64,000 nt of DNA from Megaustenia siamemsis (lineage: Eukaryota; Mollusca; Gastropoda; Stylommatophora; Ariophantidae): the NCBI GenBank assembly GCA_032433765.1, contig JAVIAB010000092.1, positions 34,903,534-34,967,533 on the forward strand, given 5' to 3'. Numbering within the stretch: the stretch's first letter is position 1; every line of letters starts with the position of its first letter. This document shows, piece after piece, positions 34,956 through 49,465 of the stretch. Under the pieces are notes generated by a model, which had not been told where the DNA came from, searched no databases, and was given only the letters and a program-made list of their open reading frames with translations. Made by a program: the position numbers and the translations under genes.

Positions 34956-35080
34956 ATTCAAATGACACTGTAAGTTCTGTTAGGATAACAAGACTCGTGT
35001 CGGCAGGGTATATTTCCGTCGCAGGGACCAGAATGTATTTACTGTTTGAAAAGTATTATGTCTTTTTCCTCTTTGTTTAA
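34956..35080 (+). other. candidate second exon of the repeat unit (example from unit 1)
   Basis: A strong acceptor (polypyrimidine tctctctctcccag) is present in every unit: exon-like starts at 32,938, 34,956, 36,922, 38,941, 40,960, 42,975, 44,984, 46,934, 48,890 and 50,916. Read in phase 1 it gives DSNDTVSSVRITRLVSAGYI and then a hydrophobic end to a stop (35,078-35,080 here), so it could be a terminal exon. Alternatively GTAAGT, 14 nt after the acceptor, defines a 14-nt micro-exon that ends in phase 0 and would shift the next array exon out of frame. Some units (for example near 41,038 and 43,049) carry indels in the longer reading. Confidence 0.4.
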
Positions 35081-35529
35081 TGATACGCATTTGAGTGAAA
35101 AGTAAGACAACATTCTTCACAAAAACAAGGCACGCTTGTTTTCATGAACAGTAAATAATAATTCTCAGTGACCATTTTTACTGTGAGCAACATCTTGGTC
35201 GCTTCTAACAATTCCTCTTCTCTTCTTTCTGTGTTGGTCCAAAAATTACACCCTTTTCTTTCCAACCTTAAAGGACACAAGATGTTACTAGATGTAGTGT
35301 TTTACAATTTTAAGACAAACCATAACGTATGCAATTTTCAACACAACACATCCATCTTCAGCATGTAAAAATGTATTTAACTGAAATTTCCATTTTATGA
35401 ACAACGGCATTGCTGTATAAGCAGTGTCTCAGTCTTTCCTTGTACAAAAACTCAGATAAGAAGTTATGGCATAATTACCTAAACTAGTATTGAATTCGCA
35501 TGTGTCTAATAATAATATTTTATTCATAG

Positions 35530-36050
35530 AAACAACAACAACACCAAGCACAAAATCAACAACAAGCACACCAGAAACCCCAAGCACACCAGAAACCCCA
35601 AGCACACCAGAAACCCCAAGCTTACCAGAAGTTCCAAGCTCACCTGAGGTACCAAGCACACCAGAAACTCCAGGTACACCTGAATCTCCAAGCACACCTA
35701 TAACTCCAAGCTCACCACAAGTGCCCAGTACTCCAAAAACACCAAGCACTCCACGAACTCCTAGCACAACAACAACCCCCAGCACAACAACAACCCCAAG
35801 TGCAACAACAACCCCAAGCACATCAACAACCCCAGGCACATCAACAACCACAGGCTCAACAACACCAACCACAAGTTCAACAACCCCAGGCTCAACAACA
35901 CCAAGTGTATCAACAACAACCCAAGCACATCAACAACCACAGGCTCAACAACACCAAGTGTGTCAACAACCCCAACCACATCAACAACCACAGGCTCAAC
36001 AACGCCAAGAACGTGGACAACACCAAGCACATCAACAACCCCAAGCACAG
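35530..36050 (+). CDS. array exon 2, mucin-like, shorter, one frame break
   Basis: 521 nt, so not a multiple of three. Reads like exon 1 to SVSTT, then near 35,910-35,920 slips into a Gln-rich frame (QAHQQPQAQQHQ). Compared with exon 1 one 51-bp subrepeat is missing and two bases are extra. The normal splice sites are kept. The break may be real or a consensus error. Confidence 0.75.
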
Positions 36051-37497
36051 GTAATATTAGTAGCTCACTTATAGTTGTTTTTCAGCCCTTATTGATGGCC
36101 AGTAATGTAATATCGCTTAAAGGAACATCAGGAACAAAATAGTGGGAAGGGAGTGTAGTTGTAACTAAAATTATGGATCAGTTGTCATGGTATTTGTATC
36201 CACCTTAGACATGTTTAGCTATTAATTTCTGCTCAGGGTAGACATCGAAGAAGAAAACAAGAAGTGTAACTTCAACTTAATTTTCAAGAAATTTCACAGA
36301 ACACACACATATACAAATATTCATGCATGCTCGCGCATCCACCCACCAACACTCATCCCCACCCCAAACACACACGCTCACGCACATGCAGCAGGAAAGT
36401 AAACTTTTAAAACATAGTTGAATAGCATGGGGAAATCTTCATCACAGGCAGATCATATTAAAACAGATCATATTAAAGCACACCAGATTATATTAAAACA
36501 GGTGTTTTGCTCCTTTAGCCTTCTAGATTGTATTTAAAGAGACCTGGATCACAGGTATCTGTCTCATGCTGCATTTCAACCAGAAAGTTAACATTGTGTT
36601 AAGCATGTTCTTGAAAATACTCTGCTGTATATAGAACTTACATCCAAACTGAGTCACAGTTTCAAACTGAAATGGCTTAATATTTCTACGCAATGCTCTA
36701 AAACACAGTTGGTATCATCCCTCGTGCTTTGATAACAATGAATTCTCTTATCAGGGCCTGAACTGATGCTTTAATTCATCGAAGAATGATGTAGATGCTG
36801 GGCCTTTCGCGATATTCTCCACTATTGTTAATTTGTTATGGTATCCCTATTTTTTCTTCTCGGTGATCAAATATTTGTATTTATCTAGTATTAATACATG
36901 TTGTTCCTCTCTCTCTCCCAGATTCAAATGACACTGTAAGTTCTGTTAGGATAACAAGACTCGTGTCGGCAGGGTATATTTCCGTCGCAGAGACCAGAAT
37001 GTATTTACTGTTTGAAAAGTATTATGTCTTTTTCCGCTTTGTTTAATGATACGCATTTTGAGTGAAAAGTAAGACAACATTCTTCACAAAAACAAGGCAC
37101 GTTTGTTTTCATGAACAGTAAATAATAATTCTCAGTGACCATTTTTACTGTGAGCAACATCTTGGTCGCTTCTAACAATTCCTCTTCTCTTCTTTCTGTG
37201 TTGGTCCAAAAATTACACCCCTTTTCTTTCCAACCTTAAAGGACACAAGATGTTACTAGATGTAGTGTTTTACAATTTTAAGACAAACCATAACGTATGC
37301 AATTTTCAACACAACACATCCATCTTCAGCATGTAAAAATGTATTTAACTGAAATTTCCATTTTATGAACAACGGCATTGCTGTATAAGCAGTGTCTCAG
37401 TCTTTCCTTGTACAAAAACTCAGATAAGAAGTTATGGCATAATTACCTAAACTAGTATTGAATTCGCATGTGTCTAATAATAATATTTTATTCATAG

Positions 37498-38070
37498 AAA
37501 CAACAACAACACCAAGCACAAAATCAACAACAAGCACACCAGAAACCCCAAGCACACCAGAAACCCCAAGCACACCAGAAACCCCAAGCTTACCAGAAGT
37601 TCCAAGCTCACCTGAGGTACCAAGCACACCAGAAACTCCAGGTACACCTGAATCTCCAAGCACACCTATAACTCCAAGCTCACCACAAGTGCCCAGTACT
37701 CCAAAAACACCAAGCACTCCACGAACTCCTAGCACAACAACAACCCTCAGCACAACAACAACCCCAAGTGCAACAACAACCCCAACACATCAACACACCC
37801 CAGGCACATCAACAACCACAGGCTCAACAACACCAACCACAGGCTCAACAACCCCAGGCTCAACAACACCAAGTGTATTAACAACCCCAAGCACATCAAC
37901 AACCCCAGGCTCAACAACACCAAGTGTATCAACAACCCCAAGCACATCAACAACCACAGGCTCAACAACACCAAGTGTGTCAACAACCCCAACCACAGGC
38001 TCAACAACCACAGGCTCAACAACGCCAAGAACGTGGACAACACCTAGCACATCAACAACCCCAAGCACAG
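37498..38070 (+). CDS. array exon 3, mucin-like, intact
   Basis: 573 nt and open. Carries a local pair of compensating changes (TPTHQHTPGTS) and one Leu in the Thr block (TTTTLST). Late repeats read TTPTTGSTTTGSTTP, a variant shared only with exon 4, which suggests these two units are closest relatives. Confidence 0.8.
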
Positions 38071-39516
38071 GTAATATTAGTAGCTCACTTATAGTTGTTT
38101 TTCAGCCCTTATTGATGGCCTGTAATGTAATATCGCTTAAAGGAACATCAGGAACAAAATAGTGGGAAGGGAGTGTAGTTGTAACTAAAATTATGAATCA
38201 GTTGTCATGGTATTTGTATCCACCTTAGACATGTTTAGCTATTAATTTCTGCTCAGGGTAGGCATCGAAGAAGAAAACAAGAAGTGTAACTTCAACTTAA
38301 TTTTCAAGAAATTTCACAGAACACACACATATACAAATATTCATGCATGCTCGCGCATCCACCCACCAACACTCATCCCCACCCCAAACACACACGCTCA
38401 CGCACATGCAGCAGGAAAGTAAACTTTTAAAACATAGATGAATAGCATGGGGAAATCTTCATCACAGGCAGATCATATTAAAACAGATCATATTAAAGCA
38501 CATCAGATCATATTAAAACAGGTGTTTTGCTCATTTAGCCTTCTAGATTGTATTTAAAGAGACCTGGATCACAGGTATCTGTCTCATGCTGCATTTCAAC
38601 CAGAAAGTTAACATTGAGTTAAGCATGTCTTGAAAATACTCTGCTGTATATAGAACTTACATCCAAACTGAGTCACAGTTTCAAACTGAAATGGCTTAAT
38701 ATTTCTACGCAATGCTCTAAAACACAGTTGCTATCATCCCTCGTGCTTTGATAACAATGAATTCTCTTATCAGGGCCTGAACTGATGCTTTAATTCATCG
38801 TAGAATGATGTAGATGCTGGGCCTTTCGCGATATTCTCCACTATTGTTAATTTGTTATGGTATCCCTATTTTTTCTTCTCGGTGATCAAATATTTGTGTT
38901 TATCTAGTATAAATACATGTTGTTCCTCTCTCTCTCCCAGATTCAAATGACACTGTAAGTTCTGTTAGGATAACAAGACTCGTGTCGGCAGGGTATATTT
39001 CCGTCGCAGAGACCAGAATGTATTTACTGTTTGAAAAGTATTATGTCTTTTTCCTCTTTGTTTAATGATACGCATTTTGAGTGAAAAGTAAGACAACATT
39101 CTTCACAAAAACAAGGCACGCTTGTTTTCATGAACAGTAAATAATAATTCTCAGTGACCATTTTTACTGTGAGCAACATCTTGGTCGTTTCTAACAATTC
39201 CTCTTCTCTTCTTTCTGTGTTGGTCCAAAAATTACACCCCTTTTCTTTCCAACCTTAAAGGACACAAGATGTTACTAGATGTAGTGTTTTACAATTTTAA
39301 GACAAACCATAACGTATGCAATTTTCAACACAACACATCCATCTTCAGCATGTAAAAATGTATTTAACTGAAATTTCCATTTTATGAACAACGGCATTGC
39401 TGTATAAGCAGTGTCTCAGTCTTTCCTTGTACAAAAACTCAGATAAGAAGTTATGGCATAATTACCTAAACTAGTATTGAATTCGCATGTGTCTAATAAT
39501 AATATTATATTCATAG

Positions 39517-40089
39517 AAACAACAACAACACCAAGCACAAAATCAACAACAAGCACACCAGAAACCCCAAGCACACCAGAAACCCCAAGCACACCAGAAA
39601 CCCCAAGCTTACCAGAAGTTCCAAGCTCACCTGAGGTACCAAGCACACCAGAAACTCCAGGTACACCTGAATCTCCAAGCACACCTATAACTCCAAGCTC
39701 ACCACAAGTGCCCAGTACTCCAAAAACACCAAGCACTCCACGAACTCCTAGCACAACAACAACCCCCAGCACAACAACAACCCCAAGTGCAACAACAACC
39801 CCAAGCACATCAACAACCCCAGGCACATCAACAACCACAGGCTCAACAACACCAACCACAGGCTCAACAACCCCAGGCTCAACAACACCAAGTGTATTAA
39901 CAACCCCAAGCACATCAACAACCCCAGGCTCAACAACACCAAGTGTATTAACAACCCCAAGCACATCAACAACCACAGGCTCAACAACACCAAGTGTGTC
40001 AACAACCCCAACCACAGGCTCAACAACCACAGGCTCAACAACGCCAAGAACGTGGACAACACCAAGCACATCAACAACCCCAAGCACAG
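39517..40089 (+). CDS. array exon 4, mucin-like, intact
   Basis: 573 nt and open, the cleanest copy. Shares the TTPTTGSTTTGSTTP variant with exon 3. Two of its repeats read SVLTTPSTS. Acceptor context has tatattcatag rather than tttattcatag. Confidence 0.85.
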
Positions 40090-41535
40090 GTAATATTAGT
40101 AGCTCACTTATAGTTGTTTTTCAGCCCTTATTGATGGCCAGTAATGTAATATCGCTTAAAGGAACATCAGGAACAAAATAGTGGGAAGGGAGTGTAGTTG
40201 TAACTAAAATTATGGATCAGTTGTCATGGTATTTGTATCCACCTTAGACATGTTTAGCTATTAATTTCTGCTCAGGGTAGGCATCGAAGAAGAAAACAAG
40301 AAGTGTAACTTCAACTTAATTTTCAAGAAATTTCACAGAACACACACATATACAAATATTCATGCATGCTCGCGCATCCACCCACCAACACTCATCCCCA
40401 CCCCAAACACACACGCTCACGCACATGCAGCAGGAAAGTAAACTTTTAAAACATAGATGAATAGCATGGGGAAATCTTCATCACAGGCAGATCATATTAA
40501 ATCAGATCATATTAAAGCACACCAGATCATATTAAAACAGGTGTTTTGCTCCTTTAGCCTTCTAGATTGTATTTAAAGAGACCTGGATCACAGGTATCTG
40601 TCTCATGCTGCATTTCAACCAGAAAGTTAACATTGTGTTAAGCATGTCTTGAAAATACTCTGCTGTATATAGAACTTACATCCAAACTGAGTCACAGTTT
40701 CAAACTGAAATGGCTTAATATTTCTACGCAATGCTCTAAAACACAGTTGTTATCATCCCTCGTGCTTTGATAACAATGAATTCTCTTATCAGGGCCTGAA
40801 CTGATGCTTTAATTCATCGAAGAATGATGTAGATGCTGGGCCTTTCGCGATATTCTCCACTATTGTTAATTTGTTATGGTATCCCTATTTTTTCTTCTCG
40901 GTGATCAAATATTTGTATTTATCTAGTATAAATACATGTTGTTCCTCTCTCTCTCCCAGATTCAAATGACACTGTAAGTTCTGTTAGGATAACAAGACTC
41001 GTGTCGGCAGGGTATATTTCCGTCGCAGAGACCAGAATTGTATTTACTGTTTGAAAAGTATTATGTCTTTTTCCTCTTTGTTTAATGATACGCATTTTGA
41101 GTGAAAAGTAAGACAACATTCTTCACAAAAACAAGGCACGCTTGTTTTCATGAACAGTAAATAATAATTCTCAGTGACCATTTTTACTGTGAGCAACATC
41201 TTGGTCGTTTCTAACAATTCCTCTCTCTTCTTTCTGTGTTGGTCCAAAAATTACACCCCTTTTCTTTCCAACCTTAAAGGACACAAGATGTTACTAGATG
41301 TAGTGTTTTACAATTTTAAGACAAACCATAACGTATGCAATTTTCAACACAACACATCCATCTTCAGCATGTAAAAATGTATTTAACTGAAATTTCCATT
41401 TTATGAACAACGGCATTGCTGTATAAGCAGTGTCTCAGTCTTTCCTTGTACAAAAACTCAGATAAGAAGTTATGGCATAATTACCTAAACTAGTATTGAA
41501 TTCGCATGTGTCTAATAATAATATTTTATTCATAG

Positions 41536-42104
41536 AAACAACAACAACACCAAGCACAAAATCAACAACAAGCACACCAGAAACCCCAAGCACACCAGAA
41601 ACCCCAAGCACACCAGAAACCCCAAGCTTACCAGAAGTTCCAAGCTCACCTGAGGTACCAAGCACACCAGAAAACTCCAGGTACACCTGAATCTCCAAGC
41701 ACACCTATAACTCCAAGCTCACCACAAGTGCCCAGTACTCCAAAAACACCAAGCACTCCACGAACTCCTAGCACAACAACAACCCCCAGCACAACAACAA
41801 CCCAAGTGCAACAACAACCCCAAGCACATCAACAACCCCAGGCACATCAAAACCACAGGCTCAACAACACCAACCACAGGCTCAACAACCCCAGGCTCAA
41901 CAACACCAAGTGTATTAACAACCCCAAGCACATCAACAACCCCAGGCTCAACAACACCAAGTGTATCAACAACCCCAAGCACATCAACAACCACAGGCTC
42001 AACAACACCAAGTGTGTCAACAAACCCAACCACATCAACAACCACAGGCTCAACAACGCCAAGAACGTGGACAACACCAAGCACATCAACAACCCCAAGC
42101 ACAG
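41536..42104 (+). CDS. array exon 5, mucin-like, with frame breaks
   Basis: 569 nt. An extra A in gaaaactcc (about 41,670) shifts the frame and ends it early (TPENSRYT), and a missing C in caacccaagtgc (about 41,800) shifts it again. All are single-base changes in homopolymers; elsewhere it matches exon 1. Splice sites intact. Confidence 0.7.
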
Positions 42105-43547
42105 GTAATATTAGTAGCTCACTTATAGTTGTTTTTCAGCCCTTATTGATGGCCAGTAATGTAATATCGCTTAAAGGAACATCAGGAACAAAATAGTGGG
42201 AAGGGAGTGTAGTTGTAACTAAAATTATGGATCAGTTGTCATGGTATTTGTATCCACCTTAGACATGTTTAGCTATTAATTTCTGCTCAGGGTAGGCATC
42301 GAAGAAGAAAACAAGAAGTGTAACTTCAACTTAATTTTCAAGAAATTTCACAGAACACACACATATACAAATATTCATGCATGCTCGCGCATCCACCCAC
42401 CAACACTCATCCCCACCCAAACACACACGCTCACGCACATGCAGCAGGAAAGTAAACTTTTAAAACATAGATGAATAGCATGGGGAAATCTTCATCACAG
42501 GCAGATCATATTAAAACAGATCATATTAAAGCACACCAGATCATATTAAAACAGGTGTTTTGCTCCTTTAGCCTTCTAGATTGTATTTAAAGAGACCTGG
42601 ATCACAGGTATCTGTCTCATGCTGCATTTCAACCAGAAAGTTAACATTGTGTTAAGCATGTTCTTGAAAATACTCTGCTGTATATAGAACTTACATCCAA
42701 ACTGAGTCACAGTTTCAAACTGAAATGGCTTAATATTTCTACGCAATGCTCTAAAACACAGTTGTTATCATCCCTCGTGCTTTGATAACAATGAATTCTC
42801 TTATCAGGGCCTGAACTGATGCTTTAATTCATCGTAGAATGATGTAGATGCTGGGCCTTTCGCGATATTCTCCACTATTGTTAATTTGTTATGGTATCCC
42901 TATTTTTTCTTCTCGGTGATCAAATATTTGTATTTATCTAGTATAAATACATGTTGTTCCTCTCTCTCTCCCAGATTCAAATGACACTGTAAGTTCTGTT
43001 AGGATAACAAGACTCGTGTCGGCAGGGTATATTTCCGTCGCAGAGACCAGATTTATTTACTGTTTGAAAAGTATTATTCTTTTTTCTCTTTGTTTAATGA
43101 TACGCATTTTGAGTGAAAAGTAAGACAACATTCTTCACAAAAACAAGACACGCTTGTTTTCATGAACAGTAAATAATAATTCTCAGTGACCATTTTTACT
43201 GTGAGCAACATCTTGGTCGTTTCTAACAATTCCTCTTCTCTTCTTTCTCTGTTGGTCCAAAAATTACACCCCTTTTCTTTCCAACCTTAAAGGACACAAG
43301 ATGTACTAGATGTAGTGTTTTACAATTTTAAGACAAACCATAACGTATGCAATTTTCAACACAACACATCCATCTTCAGCATGTAAAAATGTATTTAACT
43401 GAAATTTCCATTTTATGAACAACGGCATTGCTGTATAAGCAGTGTCTCAGTCTTTCCTTGTACAAAAACTCAGATAAGAAGTTATGGCATAATTACCTAA
43501 ACTAGTATTGAATTCGCATGTGTCTAATAATAATATTTTATTCATAG

Positions 43548-44117
43548 AAACAACAACAACACCAAGCACAAAATCAACAACAAGCACACCAGAAACCCCA
43601 AGCACACCAGAAACCCCAAGCACACCAGAAACCCAAGCTTACCAGAAGTTCCAAGCTCACCTGAGGTACCAAGCACACCAGAAACTCCAGGTACACCTGA
43701 ATCTCCAAGCACACCTATAACTCCAAGCTCACCACAAGTGCCCAGTACTCCAAAAACACCAAGCACTCCACGAACTCCTAGCACAACAACAACCCCCAGC
43801 ACAACAACAACCCCAAGTGCAACAAAACCCCAAGCACATCAACAACCCCAGGCACATCAACAACCACAGGCTCAACAACACCAACCACAGGCTCAACAAC
43901 CCAGGCTCCAACAACACCAAGTGTATTAACAACCCCAAGCAATCAACAACCCCAGGCTCAACAACACCAAGTGTATCAACAACCCCAAGCACATCAACAA
44001 CCACAGGCTCAACAACACCAAGTGTGTCAACAACCCCAACCACATCAACAACCACAGGCTCAACAACGCCAAGAACGTGGGACAACAACCAAGCACAACA
44101 ACAACACCCAAGCACAG
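43548..44117 (+). CDS. array exon 6, mucin-like, many frame breaks
   Basis: 570 nt but with several offsetting indels: gaaacccaagc (one C lost, about 43,632), acaaaacccc, ggctccaac, gcaatcaac, gtgggacaacaacc. The donor lacks one A (gtatatt). Total length stays near that of exon 1 only by chance. Confidence 0.65.
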
Positions 44118-45557
44118 GTATATTAGTAGCTCACTTATAGTTGTTTTTCAGCCCTTATTGATGGCCAGTAATGTAATATCGCTTAAAGGAACATCAGGAA
44201 CAAAAATAGTGGGAAGGGAGTGTAGTTGTAACTAAAATTATGGATCAGTTGTCATGGTATTTGTATCCACCTTAGACATGTTTAGCTATTAATTTCTGCT
44301 CAGGGTAGGCATCGAAGAAGAAAACAAGAAGTGTAACTTCAACTTAATTTTCAAGAAATTTCACAGAACACACACATATACAAATATTCATGCATGCTCG
44401 CGCATCCACCCACCAACACTCATCCCCACCCCAAACACACACGCTCACGCACATGCAGCAGGAAAGTAAACTTTTAAAACATAGATGAATAGCATGGGGA
44501 AATCTTCATCACAGGCAGATCATATTAAAACAGATCATATTAAAGCACACCAGATCATATTAAACAGGTGTTTTTCCTTAGCCTTCTAGATTGTATTTAA
44601 AGAGACCTGGATCACAGGTATCTGTCTCATGCTGCATTTCAACCAGAAAGTTAACATTGTGTTAAGCATGTTCTTGAAAATACTCTGCTGTATATAGAAC
44701 TTACATCCAAACTGAGTCACAGTTTCAAACTGAAATGGCTTAATATTCTACGCAATGCTCTAAAACACAGTTGTTATCATCCCTCGTGCTTTGATAACAA
44801 TGAATTCTCTTATCAGGGCCTGAACTGATGCTTTAATTCATCGAAGAATGATGTAGATGCTGGGCCTTTCGCGATATTCTCCACTATTGTTAATTTGTTA
44901 TGGTATCCCTATTTTTTCTTCTCGGTGATCAAATATTTGTATTTATCTAGTATAAATACATGTTGTTCCTCTCTCTCTCCCAGATTCAAATGACACTGTA
45001 AGTTCTGTTAGGATAACAAGACTCGTGTCGGCAGGGTATATTTCCGTCGCAGAGACCAGAATTTATTTACTGTTTGAAAAGTATTATGTCTTTTTCTCTT
45101 TGTTTAATGATACGCATTTTGAGTGAAAAGTAAGACAACATTCTTCACAAAAACAAGGCACGCTTGTTTTCATGAACAGTAAATAATAATTCTCAGTGAC
45201 CATTTTTACTGTGAGCAACATCTTGGTCGTTCTAACAATTCCTCTTCTCTTCTTTCTGTGTTGGTCCAAAAATTACACCCCTTTTCTTTCCAACCTTAAA
45301 GGACACAAGATGTTACTAGATGTAGTGTTTTACAATTTTAAGACAAACCATAACGTATGCAATTTTCAACACAACACATCCATCTTCAGCATGTAAAAAT
45401 GTATTTAACTGAAATTTCCATTTTATGAACAACGGCATTGCTGTATAAGCAGTGTCTCAGTCTTTCCTTGTACAAAAACTCAGATAAGAAGTTATGGCAT
45501 AATTACCTAAACTAGTATTGAATTCGCATGTGTCTAATAATAATATTTTATTCATAG

Positions 45558-46073
45558 AAACAACAACAACACCAAGCACAAAATCAACAACAAGCACACC
45601 AGAAACCCCAAGCACACCAGAAACCCAAGCACACCAGAAACCCCAAGCTTACCAGAAGTTCCAAGCTCACCTGAGGTACCAAGCACACCAGAAACTCCAG
45701 GTACACCTGAATCTCCAAGCACACCTATAACTCCAAGCTCACCACAAGTGCCCAGTACTCCAAAAACACCAAGCACTCCACGAACTCCTAGCACAACAAC
45801 AACCCCCAGCACAACAACAACCCCAAGTGCAACAACAACCCAAGCACATCAACAACCCCAGGCACATCAACAACCACAGGCTCAACAACACCAACCACAG
45901 GCTCAACAACCCAGGCTCAACAACACCAAGTGTATTAACAACCCCAAGCACATCAACAACCACAGGCTCAACAACACCAAGTGTGTCAACAACCCCAACC
46001 ACATCAACAACCACAGGCTCAACAACGCCAAGAACGTGGACAACACCAAGCACATCAACAACCCCAAGCACAG
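45558..46073 (+). CDS. array exon 7, mucin-like, shorter, frame breaks
   Basis: 516 nt; lacks one 51-bp subrepeat like exons 2 and 8. Single C losses in gaaacccaagc (about 45,624), caacccaagc (about 45,839) and caacccaggc (about 45,908). Splice sites intact. Confidence 0.65.
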
Positions 46074-47508
46074 GTAATATTAGTAGCTCACTTATAGTTG
46101 TTTTTCAGCCTTATTGATGGCCAGTAATGTAATATCGCTTAAAGGAACATCAGGAACAAAATAGTGGGAAGGGAGTGTAGTTGTAACTAAAATTATGGAT
46201 CAGTTGTCATGGTATTTGTATCCACCTTAGACATGTTTAGCTATTAATTTCTGCTCAGGGTAGGCATCGAAGAAGAAAACAAGAAGTGTAACTTCAACTT
46301 AATTTTCAAGAAATTCACAGAACACACACATATACAAATATTCATGCATGCTCGCGCATCCACCCACCAACACTCATCCCCACCCCAAACACACACGCTC
46401 ACGCACATGCAGCAGGAAAGTAAACTTTTAAAAACATAGATGAATAGCATGGGGAAATCTTCATCACAGGCAGATCATATTAAAACAGATCATATTAAAG
46501 CACACCAGATCATATTAAAACAGGTGTTTTGCTCCTTTAGCCTTCTAGATTGTATTTAAAGAGACCTGGATCACAGGTATCTGTCTCATGCTGCATTTCA
46601 ACCAGAAAGTTAACATTGTGTTAAGCATGTTCTTGAAAATACTCTGCTGTATATAGAACAAACTGAGTCACAGTTTCAAACTGAAATGGCTTAATATTTC
46701 TACGCAATGCTCTAAAACACAGTTGTTATCATCCCTCGTGCTTTGATAACAATGAATTCTCTTATCAGGGCCTGAACTGATGCTTTAATTCATCGAAGAA
46801 TGATGTAGATGCTGGGCCTTTCGCGATATTCTCCACTATTGTTAATTTGTTATGGTATCCCTATTTTTCTTCTCGGTGATCAAATATTGTATTTATCTAG
46901 TATAAATACATGTTGTTCCTCTCTCTCTCCCAGATTCAAATGACACTGTAAGTTCTGTTAGGATAACAAGACTCGTGTCGGCAGGGTATATTTCCGTCGC
47001 AGAGACCAGAATTTATTTACTGTTTGAAAAGTATTATGTTTTTCCTCTTTGTTTAATGATACGCATTTTGAGTGAAAAGTAAGACAACATTCTTCACAAA
47101 AACAAGGCACGCTTGTTTTCATGAACAGTAAATAATAATTCTCAGTGACCATTTTTACTGTGAGCAACATCTTGGTCGTTTCTAACAATTCCTCTTCTCT
47201 TCTTTCTGTGTTGGTCCAAAAATTACACCCCTTTTCTTTCCAACCTTAAAGGACACAAGATGTTACTAGATGTAGTGTTTTACAATTTTAAGACAAACCA
47301 TAACGTATGCAATTTTCAAACACAACACATCCATCTTCAGCATGTAAAAATGTATTTAACTGAAATTTCCATTTTATGAACAACGGCATTGCTGTATAAG
47401 CAGTGTCTCAGTCTTTCCTTGTACAAAAACTCAGATAAGAAGTTATGGCATAATTACCTAAACTAGTATTGAATTCGCATGTGTCTAATAATAATATTTT
47501 ATTCATAG

Positions 47509-48023
47509 AAACAACAACAACACCAAGCACAAAATCAACAACAAGCACACCAGAAACCCCAAGCACACCAGAAACCCCAAGCACACCAGAAACCCCAAGC
47601 TTACCAGAAGTTCCAAGCTCACCTGAGGTACCAAGCACACCAGAAACTCCAGGTACACCTGAATCTCCAAGCACACCTATAACTCCAAGCTCACCACAAG
47701 TGCCCAGTACTCCAAAAACACCAAGCACTCCACGAACTCCTAGCACAACAACAACCCCCAGCACAACAACAACCCCAAGTGCAACAACAACCCAAGCACA
47801 TCAACAACCCCAGGCACACAACAACCACAGGCTCAACAACAACAACCACAGCTCAACAACCCAGGCTCAACAACACCAAGTGTATTAACAACCCCAAGCA
47901 CATCAACAACCACAGGCTCAACAACACCAAGTGTGTCAACAACCCCAACCACATCAACAACCACAGGCTCAACAACGCCAAGAACGTGGACAACACCAAG
48001 CACATCAACAACCCCAAGCACAG
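47509..48023 (+). CDS. array exon 8, mucin-like, shorter, frame breaks
   Basis: 515 nt; open for its first ~280 nt (matching exon 1 exactly to TPSATTT), then C loss at about 47,792 and small losses at 47,815-47,865 move it to the Gln-rich frame. One 51-bp subrepeat fewer. Confidence 0.65.
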
Positions 48024-49465
48024 GTAATATTAGTAGCTCACTTATAGTTGTTTTTCAGCCCTTATTGATGGCCAGTAATGTAATATCGCTTAAAGGAACA
48101 TCAGGAACAAAATAGTGGGAAGGGAGTGTAGTTGTAACTAAAATTATGGATCAGTTGTCATGGTATTTGTATCCACCTTAGACATGTTTAGCTATTAATT
48201 TCTGCTCAGGGTAGGCATCGAAGAAGAAAACAAGAAGTGTAACTTCAACTTAATTTTCAAGAAATTTCACAGAACACACACATATACAAATATTCATGCA
48301 TGCTCGCGCATCCACCCACCAACACTCATCCCCACCCCAAACACACACGCTCACGCACATGCAGCAGGAAAGTAAACTTTTAAAACATAGATGAATAGCA
48401 TGGGGAATCTTCATCACAGGCAGATCATATTAAAACAGATCATATTAAAGCACACCAGATCATATTAAAACAGGTGTTTTGCTCCTTTAGCCTTCTAGAT
48501 TGTATTTAAAGAGACCTGGATCACAGGTATCTGTCTCATGCTGCATTTCAACCAAAAGTTAACATTGTGTTAAGCATGTTCTTGAAAATACTCTGCTGTA
48601 TATAGAACTTACTCCAAACTGAGTCACAGTTTCAAACTGAAATGGCTTAATATTTCTACGCAATGCTCTAAAACACAGTTGTTATCATCCCTCGTGCTTT
48701 GATAACAATGAATTCTCTTATCAGGGCCTGAACTGATGCTTTAATTCATCGAAGAATGATGTAGATGCTGGGCCTTTCGCGATATTCTCCACTATTGTTA
48801 ATTTGTTATGGTATCCTATTTTTCTTCTCGGTGATCAAATATTTGTATTTATCTAGTATAAATACATGTTGTTCCTCTCTCTCTCCCAGATTCAAATGAC
48901 ACTGTAAGTTCTGTTAGGATAACAAGACTCGTGTCGGCAGGGTATATTTCCGTCGCAGAGACCAGAATTTATTTACTGTTTGAAAAGTATTATGTCTTTT
49001 TCCTCTTTGTTTAATGATACGCATTTTGAGTGAAAAGTAAGACAACATTCTTCACAAAAACAAGGCACGCTTGTTTTCATGAACAGTAAAATAATAATTC
49101 TCAGTGACCATTTTTACTGTGAGCAACATCTGGTCGTTTCTAACAATTCCTCTTCTCTTCTTTCTGTGTTGGTCCAAAAATTACACCCCTTTTCTTTCCA
49201 ACCTTAAAGGACACAAGATGTTACTAGATGTAGTGTTTTACAATTTTAAGACAAACCATAACGTATGCAATTTTCAACACAACACATCCATCTTCAGCAT
49301 GTAAAAATGTATTTAACTGAAATTTCCATTTTATGAACAACGGCATTGCTGTATAAGCAGTGTCTCAGTCTTTCCTTGTACAAAAACTCAGATAAGAAGT
49401 TATGGCATAATTACCTAAACTAGTATTGAATTCGCATGTGTCTAATAATAATATTTTATTCATAG

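Noticed and set aside
35168..35368. 66-codon + frame in each array intron (MTIFTVSN...)
   Set aside because: It varies in length between units by indels with no constraint and has no start or splice context; non-coding intron.
35800..36054. Gln/His-rich frame (QPQAHQQ) in many array exons as an alternative protein
   Set aside because: It is the shifted frame of the same repeat, becomes open only because of composition, and hits stops in the first part of the exon.
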